Shown one piece after another: positions 42,009 through 53,985 of a stretch of DNA of 64,000 bases (the first letter of the stretch is position 1; every line of letters starts with the position of its first letter). A model generated the notes under the pieces. That model was not told the DNA's origin. It searched no databases and saw only the letters and a list, made by a program, of their open reading frames with translations. The DNA comes from Linanthus parryae (lineage: Eukaryota > Streptophyta > Magnoliopsida > Ericales > Polemoniaceae), in contig JALGPY010000008.1 of NCBI GenBank assembly GCA_023055425.1, positions 11,875,501 through 11,939,500 of the forward strand, written 5' to 3'. The translations under genes and the position numbers were made by a program.

Positions 42009-43088
42009 TTAGAAAGAAGGGAATACCCAAATGGGTGGGCAATAGTTACTAAGCGACGTAACGACTGCAGGGAGAGGCTCAACCGTTCGAGTTTCAAAGT
42101 TATAGATCCCCATGTCCCTGCCTCCAATTATATTGTCCGGATTTTCCATATCCACGTATCCATTAGTATGATCATCGGTAAAGTAGATGCAATTGGGCCT
42201 GATTCCAGCAACGGTTGCAGCAACCGCCGTAGCAGCACTATGACCCACAAAGACCGCCGCCCCTTTCAAATCATCGATCTCCTTCCATCTCTTCATGTCT
42301 ATGGGATCAAACTTGTATATCGTGAAGGAGCACGTACAAAACTCGCCATCGTCGTTGAAATCACGCTGCCTACTAACAACTAGCAAATCACCGCCGGGGG
42401 ATTCAACCAAGTAGGCATTTCCTTCCCCGTGTCCAATCTCCGCGGTGACATCACGCTCAATTGTTGTATAACCAAAAAGGCAAAAGAACCTGTCCCGGTA
42501 GTAGATAACATCAAGGCAGGCATCATCTCGCTGAACCAGAGTCCAGGAACTTTCCCCGGGTTTCCATAACGCGGCGTAACATTTGCTGCCAATGATGACC
42601 ATTAATGCATAGTCATCGGTAACCAATGGACTCGCCGACAACGCTGCTCTTCGTATCATTAGCTTGTTTAAATTCATCTGACCTTCACCTTCTTTGTAGT
42701 CTCTGTATGTTGTGGGATGAGGAAGCGAGATTCGAGCACGAGTTAGAGGATGAAGCAATTCGGCGTTAGCTTTTTCGTCGACGGTTATTAACCAACCCAT
42801 TGATCCAATACAATGCTTCCCTCTGGCTTCCGGCAGGTTTACTCTGTGAACCATAACGCCGTCGTTCCTTAAGCTAGAAAAGCCACGAGTGTCGCTACCT
42901 CCTTCGTCCTCTGCGAGCATGAGCCATGGAATCTGAACGAGTTTCGCTACAGATCTCCATGACATGCAGACATTACCGAAAGCGACGAAATCTTCGTAAG
43001 AGTGTATTCGTTTAGCGATTGATTGCAAGAGTTCTGGTAACAGTTGAGCCCAATTTTTCATCGGAAAGTCTTTGCCGGCGGAGGCCAT
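42009..43088 (-). CDS. F-box/DUF295 protein, intact, intronless
   Basis: A 359-residue single-exon protein. The ATG at 43088 (MASAGKDFPMKNW) is the family start; the open frame extends 17 codons further upstream without an ATG. The F-box spans LLPELLQSIAKRI...CMSWRSVAK at about residues 13-50. The propeller part shows IPWLMLAEDEGG, GSMGWLITV, LLHPLTRARISLP, LSASPLVTDDYALMV, LWKPGESSWTLVQ, VIYYRDRFF and the end PPIWVFPSF. It is the intact relative of the F-box-less gene at 9088. Predicted SCF substrate receptor. Its original 3' flank is interrupted by the MULE 0.4 kb downstream. Confidence 0.87.
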   Translation of the reverse strand: MASAGKDFPMKNWAQLLPELLQSIAKRIHSYEDFVAFGNVCMSWRSVAKLVQIPWLMLAEDEGGSDTRGFSSLRNDGVMVHRVNLPEARGKHCIGSMGWLITVDEKANAELLHPLTRARISLPHPTTYRDYKEGEGQMNLNKLMIRRAALSASPLVTDDYALMVIIGSKCYAALWKPGESSWTLVQRDDACLDVIYYRDRFFCLFGYTTIERDVTAEIGHGEGNAYLVESPGGDLLVVSRQRDFNDDGEFCTCSFTIYKFDPIDMKRWKEIDDLKGAAVFVGHSAATAVAATVAGIRPNCIYFTDDHTNGYVDMENPDNIIGGRDMGIYNFETRTVEPLPAVVTSLSNYCPPIWVFPSF

Positions 43089-45088
43089 CTGGCTTTCAAG
43101 CTCTCTCACCCTAAAACCCTTTCCTGGCGAAGAGAACAAACGTCCAAACCCTTAAACCCTTGCGGCTAACTTGGTGACTGCCCTCTTAAACTACTCCCAT
43201 CTATTGCGAAGCAACCCCTCAAAAGTTCAATACATCAGTTAAGTGCCTCAAATCTTGCAAAGTATTATAAGGAGACCCCTATTAATAGTTTTATTTGAAG
43301 TCAACATTTTACTAGCTTAGTACTATTTCCATTTCACCGGGTTCTTCCTACATTGAATTTCATCAATATTGATAGCAAGTCGTTATCGATCGGGCACACA
43401 AACACACACCACACAAATGTTTTGAACCCAAAAAAAACCACAATTTTGCTTCTATTGATACTCGAAAACGATGGACAGAGTAGTTTTTGTAATGCAACTA
43501 AGAATGTAAAAGACACTTTTTTACCCCCATAAAACAAACTAATACAATACCCTCCCCCTAAAGTAAATAAACTACATAAAAATATAAAATAACTAACGAC
43601 TAATTAATAACTAGTTCCAAACATAATCTTTGAGATACCTCGGAAGTTGTCGAGCTCGTCCTCCCCGTCTCGTAGCCGTGTCGCCCAACGGATGCTTATC
43701 CGTATCAAATATTCACCGGGTCACCCGGTGATTTGATTAGCAAAAAATAAGTAATCTTTTTTAATCTTGTAGAGTAAAACAATACCATGAAATATTACCA
43801 AAAAAATTACCATTTTGCCATTCAAGTTACTGGATTAAAATGACATAGTTTTGGGTGAAAAAATCAAAGTCAGAACAAGCTGGCGAAACGTAGGTACTAG
43901 TTCTATCATTCGCATTCTCGAACCCGAGATCTGATAAATTGCCGCACAAGGCCCTAACCAGGACCACCACTTCAAGAGCCTCACTGGACACACACACACA
44001 CACACATGGGCTACTTGAGATAGTTCAGGGCCAGATTCATCATGTATTCATGGACAGCTATGGATGAGCCTTCTGAACAAGGTGAAAACGATAATCCCAG
44101 ACTTAAAGCCATTGATATAAAACCAATGGAGTTAATGAGATGCTCTCCGGTGATGGACAGAGCAGCGGTCGTACTCGACTTGGGAGGAATTTCTCTTATG
44201 GAGTAATACTCGAATTTAACTCGTTGCTGCTGTCATTTGGTTAATAATGAAAAAAAATAAGAAGTCATACATAACTAAAAGAAAGGGGGATAAGGGATTG
44301 CATTAAGGCAGCCCATGGGTAGAAAAAACAATCTGGAAAAAAGCACATGAAAGAGAAAAGCTAAGGAATTAGAGTCATACATTGTTGTCTTATTCTAGTA
44401 CTTATGAGAGAACCCGACTGCCTTGTGAATCCAGACAATCAAAGCCAGCTTACTGAGTCAAAAGTCTTATATTCATTATAACATGAAGGCAGCTAATTAA
44501 ATACTCACTACAACATTTTTTTGACTTTTGAATGCTGAATTCATGAGAAGCACACCGTCTTAGAAGCCATAGACTGGTCTCCTGAGCAGTAGCAGATCCG
44601 GAAATATGTTGGAGTAGGGCTAATATTTAAATTAGGTAAATAAAGATAAATGAGTGATGGCAAAATTATAGATTATAAAAATAATGGTGACTAATTTAAA
44701 ATGTTTAGGGGGGGGTTAAATCATAATGTGGATGAAAATTAGGGGTCAAATTACAAAATTTGAAAATAGAGTGGCCAGTCTCAACATAGATCCGGCCATG
44801 CTCCTGAGGCTCATTTTATCAACATTACCCTCCATAAGGTGTTGAGTTTAGGAAGGAATAACTGTACTCGTAAATCTACGCAAATAAACCATTGTTCTCC
44901 ATCTGTTTCAAGACTAAAGTTGCCTCACCGATATAGACATGAATTCAAGTCTAGTAAGTAGAGAGTAAATGATTGAAGTAAGCCCACTAGCTTTCTGATT
45001 GATGACCGGACATAAATGAAAATGGAAATACAATAAAGACTGGCATAGATAGGAAAAAGTACACAATCAACTGATCACGTATACGTAA
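43089..45088. other. Intergenic region between F-box loci
   Basis: Bases 43140-43310 are the 5' flank of the gene at 42009 and resemble 10140-10320. Bases 43650-43870 are a degraded relative of the MITE at 56342 (CACCCGGTGATTTGATTAGCAAAA and GTAGAGTAAA motifs). A (CA)n run lies at 43985. Bases 44000-44130 and 44540-44960 resemble 8220-8300 and 8650-8880. No gene is visible. Confidence 0.5.
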
Positions 45089-45136
45089 ATGGGTGGGCAA
45101 TAGTCACTAAGCTGTGTACTGACTATCGGAACAAGA
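45089..45136 (-). pseudogene. Duplicated 3'-end fragment of an F-box/DUF295 gene
   Basis: AAATGGGTGGGCAATAGTCA and the following bases repeat 45218-45265, the last codons of the neighbouring locus (antisense of the PPIWVFPSF end), about 130 bp apart. This is a local direct duplication with no coding function. Confidence 0.65.
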
Positions 45137-46024
45137 GAATATAACATCACATAATACGTAAATAATTATAATTCCAAGCAAGCAGCCATAATAAATCAGA
45201 AAGAAGGGAAGACCCAAATGGGTGGGCAATAGTCACTAAGCGGCGTACTGACTATCAGAAGAGGCTCAACGATTCGAGTTTCCAAGCTGTAGACACCCAT
45301 GTCCTTGCCACCAATTATACTATCTGTATTCGAGTATCCATCTATATAGTCATCTGTAAAATAAATGCAATTGGGCTTCATTCCAGCGACACTGGCAAGA
45401 ACCGCCCTAGCAGCACTATGACCCACAAAGATTGATGCCCCTTGTAAATCGTTGATCTCTTGCGATTCATTCATGTCTGCGGAATCAAATTTGAATATCC
45501 TGAAAGCGCGAGTATAGTAGCTATCCCCATCACTGAAATCGCTGAAACAACGTACCCTACTAACAACTAGTAACTCGCCGCTAGGTGATTCAACCAAGTA
45601 GGCTTGTCGTTCCCGGATGGCCGTCGCCAAGTATGAAACATGTCCCACTACCTCTGCAGCACCCGTATCCGGATTGCAAAGAAGAAGCTCCCCTCTAGCA
45701 AAACCTCTTATCATTGCGTAAAACTGGCCCTTGTAGTAGATAACATCAAGGCAGACAGAGATGTGTGGTTCGACCAGAGTCCAGGAATTGTTACCGGGTT
45801 TCCAGAAGGCGGCGTAACCATTCCTTCCGAGGATGACCATCAAAACATAGTCGTCAGTCACGGAAGGACTAGCGGACAAAACTGCTCTTTTTATCAGTAA
45901 CTTATCGGAGCACATCTCACCGCCGTTTTGATAGTATTCGTATGATTTCGGGGTGGCGAAGAGGAATGCGAAGGCGAGTGAGGGGATGAAGCAATTCGGA
46001 GTTACCTTCTTCGTCGGTGGTAAT

Positions 46025-46493
46025 TGAAGGACGTACTTGATCTAACATATTCAGATCTACAACATGAATTAAAGCGGAATATTCATGTGTTTACCTTGTC
46101 TTCCTTAGCTCCTAAGCGCAACGGATGATCGTAGATTGCTTGCTTTCACGTGCTCTTCTTGCTCCCACAATCTGGCTCGAATCACTAGGACGAGAACTCT
46201 GATCCACATTAAGTTCCACGCAATGGAGGCTAGTTGAAGAGAGAGTCTAGGGTTTACTGTATTATGATCAGCACATGATCTCTACAGTAGTGTGTGTTAT
46301 TATTATGACTCTCATATAATATGTGTGGGAGGCTGTCTCCTTATATAGACAGACTTATACCCAATTGCAACGTCACCCCCTAGGGTTGATGTCCTTGCTA
46401 CTAACCCCATAAGGTTTGAGCTTGTCTCACCTAAACCCATAAGTTTAGGATAATTGCATTGTGCACCCCACATGGGCGCACATAATGCTAACA
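46025..46493 (-). repeat. 3' LTR of the Copia element
   Basis: 469 bp. On the minus strand it begins TGTTAGCATTATGTGCGCCC. It has a TATATAA-like promoter element (TCTATATAAGGAG, antisense at about 46330-46345). Confidence 0.9.
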
Positions 46494-46506
46494 TCTCCCA
46501 CTCGCA
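46494..46506 (-). other. Polypurine tract of the Copia element
   Basis: The minus-strand GCGAGTGGGAGA directly abuts the 3' LTR start TGTTAG and is the usual plus-strand DNA priming site. It is near-identical in form to the AAGTGGGAGA tract of the older Copia remnant at 6450. Confidence 0.75.
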
Positions 46507-49479
46507 CAGTGGGGTTGCACAAATACAGTAGTTCTAGTCTCCCTCAATCTCCAACTATTATCATCTGCCAAAGTGTTATGTGGCCTTGGTGTGTGACTGT
46601 GAGAGAACCTGCATTTCGGGAGATCCATACTCTAAACTCATACGAGACGAGCTAGCAGCAGGCGTTTCTCAACCCTTTAAGAAATAATGCAATACGTATA
46701 TATATCTCTCTCGTATTCCCCAGATTCTGTCTATTGTCATCTCATAGACCATGAGCACCTACCTTGTCCCGAAGGTCGTGCGTCAATGAGTCTATATCTC
46801 CTTTATTATATTCATATCCTGCATGATCCCATAAGATCTTGTAGGTGGGCCCAATGAACATGATAAAGAGCGATGCAATTAGAATCTTCCTTTCTATCCA
46901 TTGTCGCTTTGATTCGGAGTCAGCTGCTTTCCTAGCAATGTCCTGGTAAGCCGAATCATTCATAGCCGTGAGGTGTCACGCTAAAGTAGCACCACCGAAC
47001 CGTCTCTCCCCGACATGGATGAAAGTACTAAGGGTATACAGTGTCAATCATCTTTATATGATCGACGAGGCTCACACGGCGAGGAAACTCAGGGACTAGT
47101 TCTACTCGCCACCTCATGTCACTCATAAGCACGCGTTATCTCACAAGATATGCGCCATAGTGTTTGGACTCTATCAGAGCACATGTCCTATCCCATAGGG
47201 ACCACTATACAGATGTAAGTCCAACAGCCCATATGACTGTTAACCCGAGTACTGAGTGTCGCACATATGCAATCGAAATCAGTTCTCTCATCTGGCTTTC
47301 TCTACGCAGACTATACATGGTTCGGGGTAGTAACCATGCTCGAATGGCCATAATCCAATCTCACCTTGGAACTTATTCCAATGCGACAAATAAATCCGTC
47401 TGACAGGGTCTTGCACTATTGATTGATGTCCAGCTCTTGTCATAGGCCATGCGCCTCATATGACAGGAGTTATCATATCATAGGCTTCTAGCGCTTGTCG
47501 GGATTCTGTCTCATCTTCTACTCACCTGGACTATCCAAGATATCGTAAAGGCGGTTGCTCGTGTGAGGGAGTCAACCTAGTGTCCGCGCGACATGTTCTA
47601 TGCTAGTACAGGATATGTAAACAACATATAGCATAACAAATCCAATTAAAATCCAATTATCAATGTCTCATATGCTCATCAATCATATCGCTAGTGATCG
47701 ACTACCGAGTCCCAATTTTCTAAAGCAATCCACAAAGACGACTCTTATGTGGTTTAGAAATGGGAGGTGCCTACATTATTGGCCCGTGGTCGATCTACTC
47801 CAAGATTACTCTTCAGGTAGTTATTTCACCTTTTGTGAAAACAGTACCCTTTTCTATATGTTTGGCTTTGTCAAAGTACTGTAGCCGTATGCTAGCACTA
47901 CAGGTTGGTTGATAGCTCATAAGCTTATCGGAAACCTTCTTATCCAAACATGTTTCTGTCCGGTGACAGAATAGGCAATCGTGCTTCGCTTCCATGATCG
48001 ATGGAGCGGTCTAATACGATTTTGCAACACTTATGCTGCAACTCCATGCGATATCATCTAGCATGGGTTATAGCCTGAGGCGGATCTACGTGCATCTAGG
48101 TCCCCACCCTAGTCAGCATGCATAACTGGCTAGTCGAAGCATCATCTCCGATAGTTATAACACGTGATCCTTCGTACAAAGTATCCTTTTGGTTGCAATC
48201 CAGTGTCTTAAGTTAGATTTCCTGAAATTCACTCTTCCGATTGCATGAGGTTTGTGGGGGTCTCAGTATATACCATAGTATATAGCAGACTCACACTGCA
48301 TCGGGCACTTTGGTCATTTGGTCAATCCTAGTATGGTGTCTTCTAGGTCACATATTCAGGCTCATAAAGTCTTGCAGCAAGCTATAGGAGTATCACATGG
48401 CCTCGGGTCCATAACATGGAATCGTTCAGAGTATCTTCTTGTTGTCCGCCTTATGCGTCAATATAAGAAGTCCTTTTGAACGAACGAGAATGCATCTCGC
48501 CCTTCTAATATCCTTTGTCACAAATCGAAAGGATAACCACCCTTTAGTGGATGTGAAATAGTCCTTAGACTCTCCTGGAAAATAGTGTGTCATCGATAAT
48601 AACGTAATCATCTACTCTCTATAACTGAGAGCGATATGCAGCGGTTTTCATCCATTGATAAAATACTGCTGACTTAGAGGACTAATTAAGATCACACATA
48701 AGCTTAATTAGCTTACACCTATTTGTGCATCTGATCTTACATCTCGAAACCCTGTGGTCGAGTCATACTGATCACCTCTCTGATTTCTCTATCGAGAAAT
48801 TCAGTCGTCACGTTCATCGAGAATGGAGCCTTATTTCCATCATCACAACTATCACCGATATATCTGCAAGTCGTATGCCTTAGTATGCTTCCGTCTGTGT
48901 CACTCTGAATGACCTTGGAAATACATCCATTTCCAATAGTCTAATATCCAGTCGGAAAAGTCAACTTAGCCTTAAACTTGGTTGGTCCCTTATGGACTCT
49001 AACTTTTCCTGTAGAGGTTACCTTTCATTCTTCATAATTAGGGAACGATGAGGCATAGCATTCTATCCTATCGTTTATGCAAGGTGATCCTTAAGATCAT
49101 CCCTTCGATCTTCAAGTAGCCGATGGGATATGCTCCTATGAGCAATTCCTTTGCATGGGAGGATCATAATTTGCTCTCACCCCTATGGATGGGCACCTCG
49201 CTTAGAACGCCACTCCCACTGTCCGAAGAATCCTTGAGGGACTAATTCCTCATGATGGACTAAGGAACAGGGTATATTCTAGCGGTTCCTCCATGCTCGC
49301 GGAGATTATCATCTCTACGAACATTCCCTTAATTATGGACATCTCCTTTTGAGAAATCATATATCTTGTGAATCCATTTGCGTTATACTACTAATCGGCT
49401 GTTGCGTTTCGAACACGCAACCCCCTAGAGTTCTCCGAATAGTATGGGAAGATATGTTACTCCATGAAGATACACATCT

Positions 49480-50120
49480 TCCATCTAGGGTCTAAGTTCC
49501 TTCTTGTCAGTTGATGAAATATCCTGGGGCAATATCCCAGGTTCATCTTCTTGCGTGGTGACTATCATGTCTTCCCCTTCGATGTCAAATCGTCGACGGG
49601 GTACGCTCCAAAGAGCGCTCCAACACAAAAGAGGGTTCTTCTTCAGCATTATCGTCATATACGATAGGCTGCTCACTAGGTAAGGCACTCCCACTGTTCT
49701 CAAGATACATAGGAACGAATTCCTCTTGAGTAGTGGTGAATTGAGTGTCATCTAGTGGTTCCTCTTCCTCGTAGAGAATGCCATCTCCACGAGCTTCTTC
49801 CTGACTAGGAAAATTAGTTAGCTCATAAGCTGTCGATCCCTATGGCCTAAGGTGACCTCATATAGGTTGCCTTTTGGTCCACATCTCATAGGGCGTAGTG
49901 GCTACAGACTTGGTGGGTTCTTGGTTGAGTAAATCGACAGACGTTTAACAAAGTGTCTCCTCAATATAGGGAACTTGTACTTTGCACGCACTATCATACA
50001 TCGAACCATCTTAGGCTGTATCCTATTCCTCCTTTCCGCCACAGCAATCTGCTGCGGGGCATGGGAATAGCCAACTGCCTAACTACTCTCCATCACATAG
50101 CTCTTGCTAAGATAGACACT
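49480..50120 (-). pseudogene. Copia integrase C-terminal relic
   Basis: Minus-strand translation near 50070-50000 reads PQQIAVAERRNRIQPKMVRCM, the highly conserved Copia integrase motif PQQNGVAERRNR. An acidic linker follows (QEEFVPMYLEN, YDDNAEEEPSF) of the type between integrase and reverse transcriptase. Multiple stops and frame changes interrupt it. The flanking stretches 46507-49480 and 50120-52400 hold no recognisable open gene and are presumably decayed pol and gag. Confidence 0.62.
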
Positions 50121-52479
50121 CGCAGTCTCATTCTGGCTAAGGACATATCCTTTTATCCAGACGGTTTTCTACCTTTTGTAGATACCTGTCTGAAGCACCC
50201 TTGTGCCTCAGACTTATGTGGCCCAAGCACACATAGTTGAGATGCGTACAATAATCTACGAATGTGATGGAACAGTAAGCACCATGTTTTAGCTTTAACT
50301 TTTAATGGATCACAAGTACAACAGAATGAATAATATGTAAAGACTCAATAATCCTTACTGCTTTACTGGATAGTTTGCCTTTCGCCTTTCGTGTAAGGCA
50401 AGAGTCACACATAGGTAAGGGTATCTTGGGCATATTCCAAGCAGGCCTACCTTAGCTAGCCTGAACATCCTTTCCTGACATAGTGTGTCTCAATCTAGCA
50501 CGCCACATATCAGAATCATAAGGCACAACCCTAGTTGATATCCAAAGATCCTGAGGCGTTTATTCATGCTAGAAATTAAGAGTGTATAACCATACATAAC
50601 ATGACCAATTCCAAAGTAAAACTGTAACCAAAACAAATTTTGGTGGCTACTCCATCAAAGATAATCTCATGGATCTTTAGACGAGAAGTTAGTACCAGGT
50701 CTGGCTTTCTAGTCTTAGGGAAACATCCTTTTCCTCCTTTGCATTTGCCTGTCTTGGGATATTGGTCATGTACCAATATTTTGTCCTTATTCCCTTATCC
50801 TTGCCTCACCTGTTCCACGGTCCTAATACCGGGCTAGGGACTACATCTGCCTATCATACTTCATTCACAGTCTTTTAGCAATCATATATTGCTTAGACTT
50901 CAAAAGTATGCTGAACTAGTATACTTAGCAATCATATATTGCTTAGATCCTAGAACGGAGTGATGTTTGATCTCATCCAAACATCCTGACACTTTCAAAG
51001 TGTGTCATATAACGTTTTCATGGCACTTTCATGAAACGTGGCAGAGATAGCAACAAATTGCTAATCGGATAACTTAAACACGATTGTTTAAGGTGGGATT
51101 TATGAGTCATTACTCACAATTTTGATGAGGCAAATGGTTAAGGTGGATCCAAGATTCTTCTTCTTTAGCTCATTCCTACAATCTTTGAATCTCAAAGTGG
51201 TCTTGAACTTGCTGATGAGGTCATTTCCCCACCTTGGCATAGCACGCTCTATGAAATTTATCTTGACTGCCTCCCACTTATTGGTTAGCCTAAAGATAAT
51301 GTTCATGTGCTGCTGTGACAACTATTCATCACAGGTTCGACCATACTTGTAGGTGTTTTGACAAACTATGTCCAACAATTTGGTTACATAGTACGATGAC
51401 TTGTCATATCGTTTATTGTCATTATTTTAGCCTTTACAGTTTTGATTTAGACACGATTGATCTTGAGACATTGCATAGGAAATTAATACTAGCATTTTCT
51501 TAGCTCCGAAATAACATGATACATGATAAAAATTTCATAGTTCATCATAAGGACTCCACCAAAACCTAGCAGCAATTCTAGGAATCAAATATCGTCACTT
51601 ATGATTCCCTATTAGTTTCAATCATGTATAACCATGTGAGCTCTTTTGTTTTAGTTCCTTAGCATGCGAGGTTATACAATTATATCCAATCACACGCAGT
51701 TATAACGTAAAACAAGCATAAGCATAAATAAATATGCAATGGATGTGGCCCCTAAGGTGCACTCCCACTATTGAGAGTACGTCTTGAGCAAGTCTTGAAC
51801 TTCTCGCCTCATGGATCTCGCCTCATCTCGAGTGCTCCTTGAAGCTTCCCTGATCGTCTCTTTGCTCCATGCACCTCGCGCCGTAGCTTTTGGTTTGGCC
51901 ACCTCTCTTGAAGCTTCTATTCTTCAATCTTCACTAACTATCTTATTCTCAATAAGAAGTAACCTCTAATAGGCGATTTAGATGAGAAGAGAAGACAATA
52001 GAGTATGTAGAGAGGCACGACACGCAGGCCGTATTTTAATTGATTACATATTCAAAACCAAATATAAAACCATCTAAGCCACATCCATGCATCAAACACA
52101 TCCATTCAACCCACAACAGCATGTTTAATAATAAAATAAACATACTGGAATTTTCAGGAAATTTCCAGAATTAAAGAATAATTACTGGAAATTAATAAGC
52201 AATAAATCAATCAACTAATAAGATCGAAAATCGCTCCCAACTACCTAGGATCTCACCTCCTATCTCATAAGGTAGGGAAAAATGTCCTAAGTCTCCAGAA
52301 AAAATTTGGGCTCAAAACAGTGTGTTTAAGGACGTCTAATTGCCTCGGGAAGTGTGCTAAACACTAATTAATTAATCTGGAAAATAATAAAATTTTCTGT
52401 TTTTCCAAAAATTATGAAAAATTCCCAGAAAATAGGAAATTGAATTCTGAGCATGTAGAAAAAAATTTGGCGAAAAATA

Positions 52480-52850
52480 GTGGCCGGAGGAGGCTCACGC
52501 GCCCACACGCGCCGCCGCGCGTGGGCGAGTCCGCCTCCGTCACGCGCCGACGCGGCCCGAGTGCCACGTCAGCATGCCACGTGGCATGCCACGTCAGCCA
52601 AGTGCTGACGTCAGCTGCCACGTCAGCCTCCACGGCACCTGCCACGTCAGCAGCCCACGTGGCTGCCACATCACCTGCCACGTCAGCAATTGCTGACGTG
52701 GCACCGCCACGTCATCATGCCACGTCAGCCCTAGCTGACGTCAGCAAGTCCGCCGCCGCCCTTTGGCGCGTGGCGGCGCGTGGCCGCGCGTGGAGGCGGC
52801 GTCGGTGGCGCGTGAAGCCCACGCGCCGCCTTCCCGGCCTCCGTTTCCGG
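52480..52850. promoter_or_regulatory. GC-rich leader with a dense cluster of ACGT-core (TGACGT/CACGTG) motifs
   Basis: Within 52560-52745 there are about ten CCACGTCAGC / GCTGACGTGG-type sites, including two TGACGTCA palindromes (about 52606 and 52735), and two CACGTG G-boxes (about 52578 and 52657). ACGT cores are binding sites of plant bZIP factors, and TGACGTGG is the unfolded-protein-response element type. The cluster lies downstream of the 5' LTR and primer-binding site, in the element's leader. The surrounding GCGCGTGG-rich sequence is far more GC-rich than the rest of the element. The regulatory role is inferred. Confidence 0.55.
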
Positions 52851-53162
52851 CGATCTTTACACCGTTGGAATCGTCGTTTCACGTAGATCAAGATTATGTG
52901 TTCAAAACCCAATTTTAACATGTTTTGAAAAAATCTTTTTACTGCTCAGATTAATCAGTCCAGATTTATACTGTTTCGAATCTTAGAAAAATCATAACTA
53001 ATTCTCTGTTCGTCCAAAAATTACAAAATTTATATTTCTGGAATCCTTGTGAAAAACCCTATCTAACCATGTAGGTTTCACTAACAGATTATGAAATTTC
53101 AAAAACTCGAATTTTTTATCTGATTCGGGAACGCAAACCTAGGCACGAAAAACAAGCCTAAG

Positions 53163-53174
53163 GCTCTGATACCA
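53163..53174 (-). other. Primer-binding site of the Copia element
   Basis: The minus-strand TGGTATCAGAGC, complementary to plant initiator tRNA-Met, is one base from the LTR end at 53176. The exact match supports retrotransposition competence in trans. Confidence 0.88.
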
Positions 53175-53175
53175 A

Positions 53176-53644
53176 TGAAGGACGTACTTGATCTAACATA
53201 TTCAGATCTACAACATGAATTAAAGCGGAATATTCATGTGTTTACCTTGTCTTCCTTAGCTCCTAAGCGCAACGGATGATCGTAGATTGCTTGCTTTCAC
53301 GTGCTCTTCTTGCTCCCACAATCTGGCTCGAATCACTAGGACGAGAGCTCTGATCCACATTAAGTTCCACGCAATGGAGGCTAGTTGAAGAGAGAGTCTA
53401 GGGTTTACTGTATTATGATCAGCACATGATCTCTACAGTAGTGTGTGTTATTATTATGACTCTCATATAATATGTGTGGGAGGCTGTCTCCTTATATAGA
53501 CAGACTTATACCCAATTGCAACGTCACCCCCTAGGGTTGATGTCCTTGCTACTAACCCCATAAGGTTTGAGCTTGTCTCACCTAAACCCATAAGTTTAGG
53601 ATAATTGCATTGTGCACCCCACATGGGCGCACATAATGCTAACA
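53176..53644 (-). repeat. 5' LTR of the Copia element
   Basis: 469 bp, identical to the 3' LTR except G at 53347. It drives transcription leftward into the element. Confidence 0.9.
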
Positions 53645-53985
53645 GTAATTAACCAACCCATTGAACTTAAGCAATGCTTTCCTCTCGCTTCCGGAAGCTC
53701 CACTTTGTGAATCATTCCTTCCTTTGACAGGCTAGCAAATCTTCGAACTCCGCTACTAGATCCTCCTTCTTCTGCGTCTGCTAGCATGAGCCATGGAATC
53801 TGAACCAACGAAGAAGCAGAGTGATTGAAGTTTTCTTTGATAGCTACGGATCTCCATGACCTACAAACTCCGCCAAATGCGACGAAATCTTCGTATGAAT
53901 GTATTTGTTTAACGATCAAAATTAATAGATCGGGAAATAAAACAGCCCAATCACGGATCATGTTCCCTTCTCTGGCAGAGATCAT

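Larger units (their letters stand above)
46025..53644 (-). mobile_element. Copia-type LTR retrotransposon, young but coding-defective
   Basis: Two 469-bp LTRs (46025-46493 and 53176-53644) begin TG and end CA as read on the minus strand and differ at one base by eye (A at 46196, G at 53347). The target duplication is perfect: GTAAT at 46020-46024 and 53645-53649. On the minus strand the primer-binding site TGGTATCAGAGC (53174-53163) follows the 5' LTR, and a polypurine tract GCGAGTGGGAGA (46505-46494) precedes the 3' LTR. The internal 6.7 kb has no long open frame and only scattered Copia pol remnants. It was therefore probably mobilised by another element's proteins. Confidence 0.92.
45196..53985 (-). 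pseudogene. F-box/DUF295 gene split by a Copia retrotransposon
   Basis: The 5' part (53985-53645) starts MISAREGNMIRDW. It has the F-box (LFPDLLILIVKQI...CRSWRSVAIKENF) and runs to SSMGWLIT. The 3' part (46024-45196) resumes with TTDEEGNSELLHPLTRLRIPL and ends PPIWVFPSF. The 7620-bp element at 46025-53644 sits exactly between them with a GTAAT duplication. A second lesion, a one-base frameshift near 45955 (after RIPLR), puts the downstream LSASPSVTDDY block in another frame. Whether the frameshift came before the insertion cannot be told. The F-box half might still be transcribed into the element. Confidence 0.85.

Noticed and set aside
52412..52886. Open frames rich in Ala/Val/Asp or Arg across the ACGT cluster
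   Set aside because: They are translations of the repeated CCACGTCAGC word on both strands, not a credible gag protein.
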